Shown piece after piece: positions 27,344 through 36,346 of a stretch of 64,000 nucleotides of DNA (its first letter is position 1; every line of letters starts with the position of its first letter). Below the pieces are notes generated by a model, which worked only from the letters and a program-made list of their open reading frames with translations, ran no database searches and was not told where the DNA came from. The position numbers and the translations under genes are program-made. The DNA is from Paenibacillus pabuli NBRC 13638 (GTDB lineage: Bacteria; Bacillota; Bacilli; Paenibacillales; Paenibacillaceae). Where the stretch lies: contig NZ_BCNM01000001.1 of assembly GCF_001514495.1 (NCBI RefSeq), positions 310,001-374,000 of the forward strand. The letters are read 5' to 3'.

Positions 27344-27805
27344 GTTGTTCGAGAGGTGATCGTCATCAGATCAAGAACGAACATGACAAGAATAGTATAA
27401 AACCACTGCTTGAAATAAATATAAAAATTTTCCTCTTTTGGTTTAAAAGTCCGGAATACACACAGGAAAGTCTGGATAACGATGTACTTTCAGATCGTAA
27501 GCATTCAAGTTGCTCGCAAACATCCAAAAAGGAACATCAAAAGTCCGAATACCGTCTCTTGGGGTCCGATAAGGAGAATTGAGAGCGGTTTATACTAAAT
27601 CTATACCAGAAATTACAAATCAAAGCAGGGCAGCAAATTGTTCTCCAATAAACTCCCCAAGTTAAGTGGTGATCACGTATTACGGCTGCGTAAGCCGTGT
27701 TGTATGCCTATGCTTTTTTTTCCTAAATTGCAGTCAATTACCCGATCTATCTCAGTCATAACGTCGTTCAGTGATTCTTCCGCTGTGGCGAATGGACAGG
27801 TGTGT
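27344..27805. other. Long non-coding stretch, likely operon remnant
   Basis: No intact gene. AAAAGTCCGGAATAC (27445-27459) recurs as AAAAGTCCGAATAC (27539-27552). A perfect small hairpin ACGGCT-GCGTA-AGCCGT lies near 27680-27700 without a T tail. Given the permease relic that follows, this may be the former control region of a deleted ABC transporter operon. Confidence 0.4.
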
Positions 27806-27868
27806 GTCTATTGGTTTATTCAGAAGTATTTTAATAAGGGGGTGATGATCGGCGCAGCAAAAGAATGA
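27806..27868 (+). pseudogene. C-terminal relic of a sugar ABC permease
   Basis: The last 20 codons before the stop read VYWFIQKYFNKGVMIGAAKE. This is the conserved C-terminus of LplC/YtcP-type permeases (compare LLQKYFVTGIVVGSVKE at the end of the intact permease at 25080). Upstream codons in this frame no longer resemble a permease. Only the tail survives, 65 bp before a glucanase gene, so a transporter operon was probably deleted here. Confidence 0.65.
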
Positions 27869-27932
27869 GGCAGGTCAACCGTCCATTTTCATTGAATAAC
27901 CATTTTGCTAATAACCTGAGGAGGAATTGAAT

Positions 27933-30900
27933 TTGCGCAACAAGTACATGGTGTGGTCACTCGTATTAACGATGCTGATCTCGAACGTATTCCTGACTGT
28001 CGGATTTCCATCTCCTGTATCAGCAGCCGAAAGGCCGGACCTGGCACAGGGCAAACAGGTTACCGCGAGCGGGTACAACCAAACATACAGCCCGACCAAT
28101 GTGATTGACAGCAATCAGGCAACCTATTGGGAAAGTACCAATAGCGCGTTCCCTCAATGGATTCAAGTGGATCTTGGCACCAACACCAATATTGACCAAA
28201 TTGTATTGAAGATTCCGACAGTGTGGGAAAAGAGAACCCAAACGATAACCGTGCAAGGCAGCACGAACGGTTCATCGTTCACAGATATCGTAGGTTCTGC
28301 GGATTATGTATTTAATCCTTCCGTTGGGGAGAACTCGGTGACCATCGATTTTCCTGCTGTAGAGACAAGGTACGTTCGCTTAAGCGTAACGGGCAATTCC
28401 GAGTGGCCGGCAGCTCAACTGTCAACATTTGAAATTTACGGCCCAGGCAGTGAGGGACCAACGGTACCTGGCCCCGATCCTGTAGATCCCCCAATTCCAA
28501 CAGAGGGAAGCAACATCGCCATCGGTAAGTCGATTACTGCATCGTCCAGCACCTTATCCTTCGCAGCTGCGAATGCAAACGATGATAATATCAATACGTA
28601 CTGGGAAGGAGGCAGCAATCCAAGCTCACTGACGTTGGATCTCGGCTCGAATCATAAGATTACATCCATTGTACTGAAGCTGAACCCGGACTCCATTTGG
28701 AGCACCCGTACACAGACCATTCAGGTGCTTGGACATAACCAGGAGACAACAACCTTCAGCAATCTGGTTTCTGCCCAATCATATACATTCAACCCGGCTT
28801 CCGGTAACACAGTGACCATTCCCATTACAGCAACGGTTAAACGTCTGCAATTGAACATTACGGCTAATTCCGGCGCTCCGGCTGGGCAAATTGCTGAATT
28901 TCAGGTATTCGGCACACCTGCACCCAATCCTGATCTGACGATTACAGGCATGTCCTGGTCTCCATCGTCTCCAGTGGAGAACAATGCCGTCACCCTTAAT
29001 GCCATCGTCAAAAACATTGGCTCTGCCGCTTCTCCAGCTTCTAGCGTCAACTTCTATCTGAACAACGAACTGGCGGGTTCCTCACCAGTAGCTGCTCTGC
29101 AAGCAGGGGCCTCGACAACGGTCTCGCTTAATGCTGGCAATAAAGCAGCTGCATCATACACGCTGAGTGCCAAGGTAGATGAGAATAACCAGATCATCGA
29201 AGAGAATGAAGGAAACAATAATTACACACACGACTCTTCTGTGGTGGTTGCACCGATTACAAGTTCTGATCTGGTAGGTACGGTCTCTTGGAGTCCTGGA
29301 AACCCTACAGCGAACAGCACAGTAACATTTACGGTTAATCTGAAAAATCAAGGGAACATGGCCTCCGCAGGCGGTGCACACGGAGTTACTGTGGTTCTCA
29401 AGAACGCTGCCGGAGCAACACTTCAGACGTATAGTGGTTCCTATACCGGTACATTGGCACCGGGAGCTTCGGTCAATGTCAATGTGGGTACCTGGACTGC
29501 TGCAACCGGTAACTACAATGTGACAACTACCGTTGCAGTGGACAATAATGAAGCACCGGTAAAACAAACGAACAACGTCGTTACAACAGCTTTGAACGTA
29601 TATTCAGCCCGTGGTGCCAGCATGCCTTATACCCGGTATGATACGGATGATGCTGCGCGTGGTGGCGGTGCCACACTGAAGTCCGCACCGACCTTCGATC
29701 AAGCCTTGACAGCCTCTGAAGCCTCTGGGCAGAAGTATATTGCTCTGCCTTCCAACGGTTCCTATGCACAATGGACCGTTAGACAAGGGGAGGGAGGCGC
29801 AGGTGTAACCATGCGATTCACGATGCCGGATTCCACAGATGGCATGGGTCTAAACGGTGCACTTGACGTCTATGTTAACGGGTCCAAGGCCAAAACGGTT
29901 TCCTTGACCTCCTACTACAACTGGCAGTACTTCTCCAGTGATCAGCCGGGAGATGCACCAAGTGCGGGACGTCCGTTGTTCCGTTTTGATGAAGTGCACT
30001 GGAAACTGGATACACCTCTAAAAGCCGGAGACACCATTCGTATTCAGAAAAACAATGGAGATAACCTGGAATACGGTGTGGATTTCCTTGAAATCGAACC
30101 CGTTCAGGCGGTGATCCCGCGCCCGGCTAACGCCGTCTCTGTAACCGATTTCGGTGCGATTGCAAATGATGGAAAAGATGACCTTGCCGCATTCGAAGCG
30201 GCAGTCCAATCCGCGGTATCCACAGGCAAGACGCTATATATCCCTGAGGGCACGTTCCATCTGGGCAATATGTGGAAAATTGGTACGCCGACGAATATGA
30301 TTAACAACCTCACTATTGTAGGTGCAGGCATCTGGCATACGAACATTCAGTTTACCAACCCTAATGCAGCCTCTGGCGGGATTTCTTTCCGTGTGCAGGG
30401 CAAGCTGGATTTCAGCAATATTTATATGAACTCCATGCTGCGTTCACGCTATCATGAGAATGCAGTGTACAAAGGCTTTATGGACAATTTCGGCAAAAAT
30501 TCAAAGGTCAGCAACGTATGGGTCGAGCACTTTGAATGTGGTTTCTGGGTAGGGGATTACGCCCACACACCTGCAATCATTGCCGATGGCTTGGTAATAG
30601 AGAACAGTCGAATTCGAAATAACCTTGCCGATGGCGTCAACTTTGCCCAAGGCACGAGCAATTCGACTGTACGCAACAGCAGCGTACGCAACAATGGTGA
30701 TGATGGTCTGGCCGTATGGACCAGCAACGTAAATGGTGCTCCTGCCGGTGTGAACAACACATTCTCGTTCAACACGATTGAGAATAACTGGCGCGCAGCA
30801 GGCATTGCATTCTTTGGTGGCAGCGGACATAAGGCAACCAACAATCTGATTGTTGATACGGTTGGCGGTTCGGCGATCCGGATGAACACCGTTTTCCCTG

Positions 30901-31313
30901 GATACCATTTCCAAAATAACACAGGTATTCTGTTCTCCGATACAACGATCATTAACAGCGGCACGAGTAAAGATCTGTACAATGGTGAACGCGGAGCTAT
31001 TGATCTTGAAGCTTCCAACGATTCCATCAAGAACGTAACGTTTACCAACATTGATATCCTCAATACGCAGCGTAGTGCCGTTCAATTCGGATACGGCGGT
31101 GGTTTCCAGAACATTGTGTTTAACAACATTAATATTAATGGCACCGGTCTGGACGGAATTGAGACATCTAGATTCACAACTCCGCATAAAGGTGCAGCAA
31201 TTTACACCTATACCGGAAATGGCTCTGCCACATTCAATAATCTGACAACCAGCAACATTGCCAACCCTAATGTGAATCAGATTCAAAATGGCTTTAATTT
31301 GATCATTCAATAA
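27933..31313 (+). CDS. GH87 alpha-1,3-glucanase (mutanase/mycodextranase type)
   Basis: Secreted modular enzyme of 1126 residues cutting alpha-1,3-glucan, a component of fungal walls and dental-type polysaccharides. Signal peptide to about residue 33 (SPVSAAE); two discoidin/F5-8C carbohydrate-binding domains (about 35-172 and 190-328); two CARDB-type beta-sandwiches (about 332-440, 455-550); a CBM35-like domain (about 560-705); a C-terminal right-handed beta-helix starting VSVTDFGAIANDG. Asp900 in NNLADGVNF and Asp923-Asp924 in NNGDDGLAVW have exactly the spacing of the catalytic Asp1045/1068/1069 reported for GH87. TTG 27933 is chosen because GAGGAGGAA is 8 nt upstream; ATG 27948 is an alternative. 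A relic of a transporter precedes it. Confidence 0.88.
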   Translation: MRNKYMVWSLVLTMLISNVFLTVGFPSPVSAAERPDLAQGKQVTASGYNQTYSPTNVIDSNQATYWESTNSAFPQWIQVDLGTNTNIDQIVLKIPTVWEKRTQTITVQGSTNGSSFTDIVGSADYVFNPSVGENSVTIDFPAVETRYVRLSVTGNSEWPAAQLSTFEIYGPGSEGPTVPGPDPVDPPIPTEGSNIAIGKSITASSSTLSFAAANANDDNINTYWEGGSNPSSLTLDLGSNHKITSIVLKLNPDSIWSTRTQTIQVLGHNQETTTFSNLVSAQSYTFNPASGNTVTIPITATVKRLQLNITANSGAPAGQIAEFQVFGTPAPNPDLTITGMSWSPSSPVENNAVTLNAIVKNIGSAASPASSVNFYLNNELAGSSPVAALQAGASTTVSLNAGNKAAASYTLSAKVDENNQIIEENEGNNNYTHDSSVVVAPITSSDLVGTVSWSPGNPTANSTVTFTVNLKNQGNMASAGGAHGVTVVLKNAAGATLQTYSGSYTGTLAPGASVNVNVGTWTAATGNYNVTTTVAVDNNEAPVKQTNNVVTTALNVYSARGASMPYTRYDTDDAARGGGATLKSAPTFDQALTASEASGQKYIALPSNGSYAQWTVRQGEGGAGVTMRFTMPDSTDGMGLNGALDVYVNGSKAKTVSLTSYYNWQYFSSDQPGDAPSAGRPLFRFDEVHWKLDTPLKAGDTIRIQKNNGDNLEYGVDFLEIEPVQAVIPRPANAVSVTDFGAIANDGKDDLAAFEAAVQSAVSTGKTLYIPEGTFHLGNMWKIGTPTNMINNLTIVGAGIWHTNIQFTNPNAASGGISFRVQGKLDFSNIYMNSMLRSRYHENAVYKGFMDNFGKNSKVSNVWVEHFECGFWVGDYAHTPAIIADGLVIENSRIRNNLADGVNFAQGTSNSTVRNSSVRNNGDDGLAVWTSNVNGAPAGVNNTFSFNTIENNWRAAGIAFFGGSGHKATNNLIVDTVGGSAIRMNTVFPGYHFQNNTGILFSDTTIINSGTSKDLYNGERGAIDLEASNDSIKNVTFTNIDILNTQRSAVQFGYGGGFQNIVFNNININGTGLDGIETSRFTTPHKGAAIYTYTGNGSATFNNLTTSNIANPNVNQIQNGFNLIIQ

Positions 31314-31327
31314 ATTATTTCAGACAA

Positions 31328-31359
31328 AAGCAGGGAGCTCTATGAGTTCCCTGTTTTTT
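31328..31359 (+). terminator. Terminator after the GH87 gene
   Basis: CAGGGAGCTC, TAT loop, GAGTTCCCTG, then TTTTTT. Confidence 0.85.
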
Positions 31360-31436
31360 AGGTTAAGTAGAGGAAGAGGGGTGAACATTGATCCGAATTT
31401 AAAATAATGAAAAAAGTAACTGCGCAAAGTAAGTTT

Positions 31437-33332
31437 TTAAGATGCCCCATATTTTCTTCTGTAGTGACTTAACGTGAGTAGGGGCCAAATATATGTATAG
31501 CTGTGATAATGGGAATAGAAGTTCCCGGGCAGACCGGCTCCTGTTGGATAAGTGGTTCTCCAATCGTTTTCGTGCATTGATGCAATAAGCCTTAGAATAC
31601 CTTGATTTATCTCAGGAGTGGGCTTGGGTTGGACTGCGATAAGCGCGTCAAGTGCCCAAGCGGTTTGGGAGGGGATGCTTTTCCCTAATGGCACATAGTG
31701 CAGGAGTCGGTCACTCTGACAGGATTCTCCCCAGCCACCGTCAGAGTTCTGGATGCTTAAGAGCCATTGAGCTCCTTTTTGCAACGTATCATGACTTGCG
31801 GGCAGCCCGACAGCTGTCAGACCTGTTAATGCAGCCCAGGTACCGTAAATATAACAAACGCCCCATCTTCCGTACCATGAACCATCCTTCTCCTGATTTC
31901 GAATGAGCCATTTCGTTCCACGTTTGATGAATTCGTGCCTGGTATCAAGCCCGGCAAAATTTCCGAGATACTCCAGGGTACGTCCGGTTAGATCAGCTTC
32001 CGAGGGGTCAGTAGCCGCAGATTTGGCACCATCAATGGCGAGCCAGGTGAGAATCTCCTTGTTTGTATTTTTTTCAAAAGCCGGCCAGCCGCCGTCTTTA
32101 TTTTGCATGGACAGAACCCAATTCAGCCCGCGAGTCGAGGATTCCTGAACCGTTGGAAGAGTAGTGGACAAGCTTCGAATAGCCCGTAAAGCCGCTGTTG
32201 TATCATCCACATCTGGATTGATCGTATTGGACTCCGAAAATCCCCATCCTCCAGGAACTGTATTCGGATTATGGATGCTCCAGTCGGCGGTCTTATCTTG
32301 CTGATGGGAGAGCAAATAGGAGGCTGCGAGTTGAATAGCCTTATGGTCAGCGGTAAGAGAAGCCTCCTGCAATGCGTAGGTGATTAAGGCCGTATCCCAC
32401 ACGGTAGATGGGGAGTTTTGAATCGTTGTTTTACCTCCAGAAGAACGGCACTGCATTGCCGTGAGTCCGGTTATGGCTTTTGTAATCAGGGGGTGCTGCT
32501 TATCGTATTTTAGGGCCAATAGGGCAAAGATCATGAGAATTGTACTGCTGGCGTAGCTGTATAATGTGCCATCCGATTCAATCCGCTCTATCATGAACTG
32601 TTCCGCCTTCGTTCTTGCAGTGTCGTGGATATGGTGAGGGTTACCGAGCAGTCGGCTTCTCCCGCTTAGAATATCGTCCTGCATTTCCTGATAACCCCGG
32701 GTTGTTAGCTCATCTCTAACATTTCGTGAGTCGGTCAGATCAGACAAATCAGGGGCATGGGGGACTTTGAGGGCGAAGCGCAAGTCTGCCATAATGAGCA
32801 TGGGAGTGAGGTGAACTCTGGAATAACCGGAAAATTCAAAATAGTTGATGGGAAAATAGGTAGGGAACATCAGTATCTCCAGAGGGATCATAGAGATGGA
32901 TAAAGGCCATTTCATTTGCCCAGTAGCGGCGAGTATGGCTTTGGTCAAAATGCTCGTAACTTTTCCGATACCTCCTTTGGACTGAATGTACTGTTTGGCC
33001 CGCTGGATTGGCTCGTCCGTGCTCTGGCTGTACCCGGAATAAAGCAGGGCGTAATACGCTTCAACCGATGCGGATAAATTTCCATCCTCTTCATCAGGGT
33101 ACAATCTCCAGGATCCATCCTGTTGCCGTTGGTTAAGGATACGATCATGCAACTCCCGGATCAGCGCTTCATTCGGAACTTCCAATATCCGAAAGAGAAT
33201 GATGACATAAGCATCAATGACCGTACCGTTCTCAAAACAAAAATGCCAGGAACCATCTTGTTGCTGCTGTTGAAGCAAGGAAGTCGTCATCCGACTTATT
33301 TCCTCTTCAATTGCTCTTAGTACATGGGTCAT
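31437..33332 (-). CDS. sqhC: Squalene-hopene/sporulenol-type terpene cyclase
   Basis: Class II triterpene cyclase of 631 residues, the length of Bacillus subtilis SqhC (sporulenol synthase). The acid motif DVDDTT (Asp374-Val-Asp-Asp) protonates the substrate. Several QW repeats are visible (QQDGSWHFCF, QNKDGGWPAFE, QEKDGSWYGRWG, QNSDGGWGESC). It would cyclise squalene or C35 polyprenes at the membrane; sporulenol versus hopene product cannot be decided from sequence. ATG 33332 follows GGAGGT at 8 nt; longer starts lack an SD. No prenyl-synthase genes are adjacent. It lies between two glucanase genes on the opposite strand. Confidence 0.88.
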   Translation of the reverse strand: MTHVLRAIEEEISRMTTSLLQQQQQDGSWHFCFENGTVIDAYVIILFRILEVPNEALIRELHDRILNQRQQDGSWRLYPDEEDGNLSASVEAYYALLYSGYSQSTDEPIQRAKQYIQSKGGIGKVTSILTKAILAATGQMKWPLSISMIPLEILMFPTYFPINYFEFSGYSRVHLTPMLIMADLRFALKVPHAPDLSDLTDSRNVRDELTTRGYQEMQDDILSGRSRLLGNPHHIHDTARTKAEQFMIERIESDGTLYSYASSTILMIFALLALKYDKQHPLITKAITGLTAMQCRSSGGKTTIQNSPSTVWDTALITYALQEASLTADHKAIQLAASYLLSHQQDKTADWSIHNPNTVPGGWGFSESNTINPDVDDTTAALRAIRSLSTTLPTVQESSTRGLNWVLSMQNKDGGWPAFEKNTNKEILTWLAIDGAKSAATDPSEADLTGRTLEYLGNFAGLDTRHEFIKRGTKWLIRNQEKDGSWYGRWGVCYIYGTWAALTGLTAVGLPASHDTLQKGAQWLLSIQNSDGGWGESCQSDRLLHYVPLGKSIPSQTAWALDALIAVQPKPTPEINQGILRLIASMHENDWRTTYPTGAGLPGNFYSHYHSYTYIWPLLTLSHYRRKYGAS

Positions 33333-33468
33333 TGCGCGGTTACCTCCAGAGTACGTCATTTTCGTATTATATGATGACAATCAGGGCGAAATGAGGAGAA
33401 GAAAGAGCGTAGAATCAGTACATATCAGGTTTTTTTCTACATTTTCAAATAAAAAATGAAATTTACAG

Positions 33469-33517
33469 TTGAAATTTTTTCCAATAAAGTGTATAAATAT
33501 CTTTGTTAGCGCTTACA
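33469..33517 (+). promoter_or_regulatory. Promoter of the GH30 gene with cre-like site at +1
   Basis: TTGAAA (33469-33474), a 17 bp spacer and TATAAA (33492-33497). TGTTAGCGCTTACA (33504-33517) lies just at the predicted start point and fits the cre consensus with one mismatch, the classic place for CcpA (or a LacI-type regulator) to block transcription. Confidence 0.65.
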
Positions 33518-33553
33518 ATATTCTGGTTTATATTTTTCTCCTATACCCTTCAA

Positions 33554-33562
33554 AAAGGAGGT
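33554..33562 (+). promoter_or_regulatory. Orphan Shine-Dalgarno in the GH30 leader (possible STAB-SD)
   Basis: AAGGAGGTG is a full anti-16S match but lies about 125 nt before the real start codon. The only ATG behind it (33576) opens a two-codon frame. Such leader SD elements stabilise mRNA in Bacillus thuringiensis cry3A by ribosome binding; the same use here is inferred. Confidence 0.45.
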
Positions 33563-33610
33563 GTAAGTACCACGACATGCAATAACTGAAAAACGTACTT
33601 TATGTTTTTT

Positions 33611-33632
33611 AAAATGAAATCGATTTCATTTT
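33611..33632. promoter_or_regulatory. 22-bp perfect palindrome, LacI/CcpA-type
   Basis: AAAATGAAATCGATTTCATT plus TT is a perfect 22-bp palindrome with CG at the centre. Its core TGAAATCGATTTCA satisfies the relaxed cre pattern TGNAANCGNWWNCA. It lies in the leader about 55 bp before the start codon, a roadblock-type position for CcpA or a local LacI-family repressor. Confidence 0.7.
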
Positions 33633-33686
33633 TCGCACTATGATCATTTGCTGTTCAAATCATGATAATTCTAAGGAGATGTGTTC

Positions 33687-35189
33687 ATGAAAATATGGAA
33701 AAAGAGTGCGTTAGTGCTGCTGTCCACTTTTCTGGTAACGGCGGGTTCATATATGCCCAAGACTGCGCATGCTGCGGGCGAACAGGTGGAGGTGTGGATT
33801 TCAACGTCAGACCCCAATTCCGAACCGGCAGTGGGGCTTAAAACAGATGCGAGACTTACCAAGATCGCATCCAAAAACTTCAGCAGCAATTCAGGCAATG
33901 CGGATGTTACCATTACGGTCAACGAAAACAAAACGTATCAGCAAATGGATGGTTTTGGCGTGTCGTTAACGGATGCTTCCGCATGGCTCATGAACTACAA
34001 ACTGGATAACAACAAGCGCGCGGAAGTTATGGAAAAGCTTTTTGGCAACACAGGGATAGGGCTTAGTTTGTTGAGACAGCCGATCGGCAGTTCCGATTTT
34101 GCCTGGGCAGCCTACACCTATGCCGATACGCCAAATGACACTTCACTAAGTCAATTCACGATTGACCGGGACAAGGCCTACATCCTGCCCATGGTCAAAG
34201 CCGCAATCGCAAAGAATCCCAATATCAAAGTAATGGGTTCCCCATGGAGTGCACCTGCCTGGATGAAATATTCCAACCATCTGAACGGCGGTAAACTGAA
34301 AGCAGAACATTACGGGACATATGCGAATTATTTCAAAAAATACATCGAAGCCTACCAGGCTGAAGGCGTACCCATCTATGCTGTCACATTGCAAAACGAG
34401 CCTATGTACGAGCCATCCCACTATCCTTCCATGGGCATGAATGTACAGGATCAGACGGGTTTTATCGGCGATTATCTTGGACCAACACTCCGGAATGCCG
34501 GAATCAACACCAAAATTATTGCATTCGACCATAACTTTCTGGACTGGAACTTCCCCAACCAGGTCATTACGAATCTGAAGAACGCAGGCAAGGGCAGTTA
34601 CGTCTCCGGCAGTGCATTTCACCATTATGACAGTGGGGACGGTTCGACAATGACCTCCATGCATAACAGTCACCCGGACAAGGAAGTTTGGTTCACCGAG
34701 GGTGGCTTCGGCAACTGGAATGATCCGCAGAATGGTACCTCATCGGGTTTCGATAATATGATGAACGAGTTCATTAATATTACGAGAAACTGGTCCAAAT
34801 CGATCATTCTCTGGAATGCTGCCCTGGATCAAAAAGACGGTCCAGCCTTGCTTTCACCGAACAACACTAACAAAGGCATGATCACAATTCGCAACTCGGA
34901 CAACCGTAATGATGCTCCTGAAAATAATGTCACGTATCACAAACAATATTATTTGATGGGTCACTTTAGTAAATTTGTAGTACCCAATGCATACCGCATT
35001 GACAGCAACACCGGATCTGAAGTCAAAAATGTGGCTTTCCGCAATCCGGACGGTTCCAAAGTGGTAGTTGCCTACAACTCTTCCAGTTCGTCGAAAAATG
35101 TGAAGATCCAATGGGGCAGCCAAAGCTTCGTTGTTACCATCCCAGGCAAGTCCACCATGACGTATAAATGGTATGGAAATGTTTCTTAA
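33687..35189 (+). CDS. Secreted GH30 glucanase (beta-1,6-glucanase-like)
   Basis: Exported enzyme of 500 residues: signal peptide to about residue 30 (AHAAG), a TIM barrel, then a side beta-sandwich closing with KSTMTYKWYGNV. The acid/base is Glu238 in TLQNEPMYEP and the nucleophile Glu338 in VWFTEGGFG, as in GH30. Overall it resembles the glucosylceramidase/endo-beta-1,6-glucanase branch more than the glucuronoxylanase branch; specificity is not proven. ATG 33687 follows AAGGAG at 8 nt; GTG 33681 is less likely. Two LacI/CcpA-type sites and an orphan SD precede it. It may cooperate with the GH87 enzyme on fungal cell walls. Confidence 0.9.
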   Translation: MKIWKKSALVLLSTFLVTAGSYMPKTAHAAGEQVEVWISTSDPNSEPAVGLKTDARLTKIASKNFSSNSGNADVTITVNENKTYQQMDGFGVSLTDASAWLMNYKLDNNKRAEVMEKLFGNTGIGLSLLRQPIGSSDFAWAAYTYADTPNDTSLSQFTIDRDKAYILPMVKAAIAKNPNIKVMGSPWSAPAWMKYSNHLNGGKLKAEHYGTYANYFKKYIEAYQAEGVPIYAVTLQNEPMYEPSHYPSMGMNVQDQTGFIGDYLGPTLRNAGINTKIIAFDHNFLDWNFPNQVITNLKNAGKGSYVSGSAFHHYDSGDGSTMTSMHNSHPDKEVWFTEGGFGNWNDPQNGTSSGFDNMMNEFINITRNWSKSIILWNAALDQKDGPALLSPNNTNKGMITIRNSDNRNDAPENNVTYHKQYYLMGHFSKFVVPNAYRIDSNTGSEVKNVAFRNPDGSKVVVAYNSSSSSKNVKIQWGSQSFVVTIPGKSTMTYKWYGNVS

Positions 35190-35233
35190 GGGATAGCAGG
35201 AATTCAGATTCATTCCGCATCAGGCAACCTAGG

Positions 35234-35258
35234 GGCCGCGAGCAGTCGCGGCTCTTTT
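35234..35258 (+). terminator. Terminator after the GH30 gene
   Basis: GCCGCGA, GCAG loop, TCGCGGC, then TCTTTT. Confidence 0.8.
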
Positions 35259-35421
35259 AATTTGTTTTTATTTAAAGATCATCCACGGTATACATTTGTT
35301 GTGATTTTTACATATTCAAGGATTTTACAATTTTAATATTATGATTTTTTAATTTAACTGTCCTCTTACATTGGGTTGATATTCTAGCCTGAGCTTTTAT
35401 ATGGGAGAGGGGTTAGACAAC

Positions 35422-35850
35422 TTGAAAGACATCAATCAACGCTGGGTAGCGGCGATCCTTGTGGCAGTAATGGTTATCCAATCATTCTGGACATTTGCAG
35501 GAATCGGACATGCTGCAGCATCACAAAACCTTAATACCAGCAATTTAGCGAAAAACGTGGTGATCAGCCATTTTTATGGAGGCAAGAAAGACGACGTACT
35601 CGACGTGTACGGCAACGACTTTGTAGAACTATATAATCCGACAGCAGAACCTGTTTCGCTGAACGATTGGTCTATACAATTTGCGGATCCCCAAAAGAAT
35701 AATTGGAAGGCAGCTCAGCTAGGGACAATAATGACACGATTGAGCTTGGTATTCACCGGGTTGGAAATCGTATCACCCACAGGACATTTACTTTCTAGAA
35801 ATTGTACAAATGATTCAACTTTTTCTTCAGATGAGCTGGTTTTAATATAG
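35422..35850 (+). pseudogene. Truncated lamin-tail-domain secreted protein
   Basis: Starts like a large exported protein: a signal peptide (about residues 6-33, ending GIGHAAA) and the first half of a lamin-tail domain (NVVISHFYGG, GNDFVELYNPTAEPVSLNDWSIQ). Similarity ends at AAQLG (about 35725), where the frame runs into the antisense of the convergent OsmC gene, and a stop arrives at 35850. Proteins of this class are normally several hundred residues longer. A rearrangement therefore joined the 5' part to the 3' end of osmC. The likely start is TTG 35422 behind GGGAGAGGGG; ATG 35401 is possible. Confidence 0.7.
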
Positions 35851-36164
35851 AAGGTGTATCGAATATCGGAATAACCGGGACGTACATCAGATTGGTTAAA
35901 AAATCCGTCAAGATCCAGATCCCCTTCAACTTCAACTCTGAAATCATCAAGGACAACATCGAATTTGGAGGCATAAACCCGGGCCACAATGGATTGACAT
36001 GCGCCAAGGGAGGCAAGTAAAGCTTCTACAGGATTCATTCCCGTGTCTGTACCCCCGAGGTTTGTTGGCTCATCGATGATCAGTTCGAATTGTCTTGCTT
36101 TGGTGATCACTTTAACCCCATCTTGTAGATGGGCAGTAGCTTTGAAAGTCTGAACATTAGCCAT
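35715..36164 (-). CDS. OsmC family peroxiredoxin-like protein
   Basis: Cytoplasmic protein of 149 residues of the OsmC/Ohr superfamily, which reduce organic hydroperoxides through two cysteines. Both are present: Cys in SLGACQSIV and Cys in ESKCPVGDTI. ATG 36164 follows AAGGAGAGG at proper spacing; a longer start at 36233 has no SD. Its 3' end overlaps the truncated lamin-tail gene, and the C-terminus (LNRVIIVPS) may have gained a few residues at the junction. Confidence 0.9.
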   Translation of the reverse strand: MANVQTFKATAHLQDGVKVITKARQFELIIDEPTNLGGTDTGMNPVEALLASLGACQSIVARVYASKFDVVLDDFRVEVEGDLDLDGFFNQSDVRPGYSDIRYTFYIKTSSSEEKVESFVQFLESKCPVGDTISNPVNTKLNRVIIVPS

Positions 36165-36285
36165 CCGATACCTCTCCTTTATAAAACATTGTAAATAACT
36201 TGGTTTAGTATGAATTATAGTTCCATGAATCACAAGCTGTCAATATAAGGATGGGAATAGAATTAGGTATTCACTCTTTAAATTA

Positions 36286-36317
36286 AGAAATGGATAGCTT
36301 AATGGCTATCCATTTCT
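36286..36317. terminator. Perfect hairpin between osmC and araC genes
   Basis: AGAAATGGATAGC and GGCTATCCATTTCT around a short loop, symmetric for both strands; the T tract is modest. It likely ends the minus-strand araC transcript before osmC. Confidence 0.65.
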
Positions 36318-36346
36318 CTAACATTTCAATTTCTCAGCCGATGTAC

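Noticed and set aside
30501..31310. 269-codon minus-strand open frame in the GH87 gene
   Set aside because: Shadow of the beta-helix repeats; Asn-rich repeats give long antisense frames.
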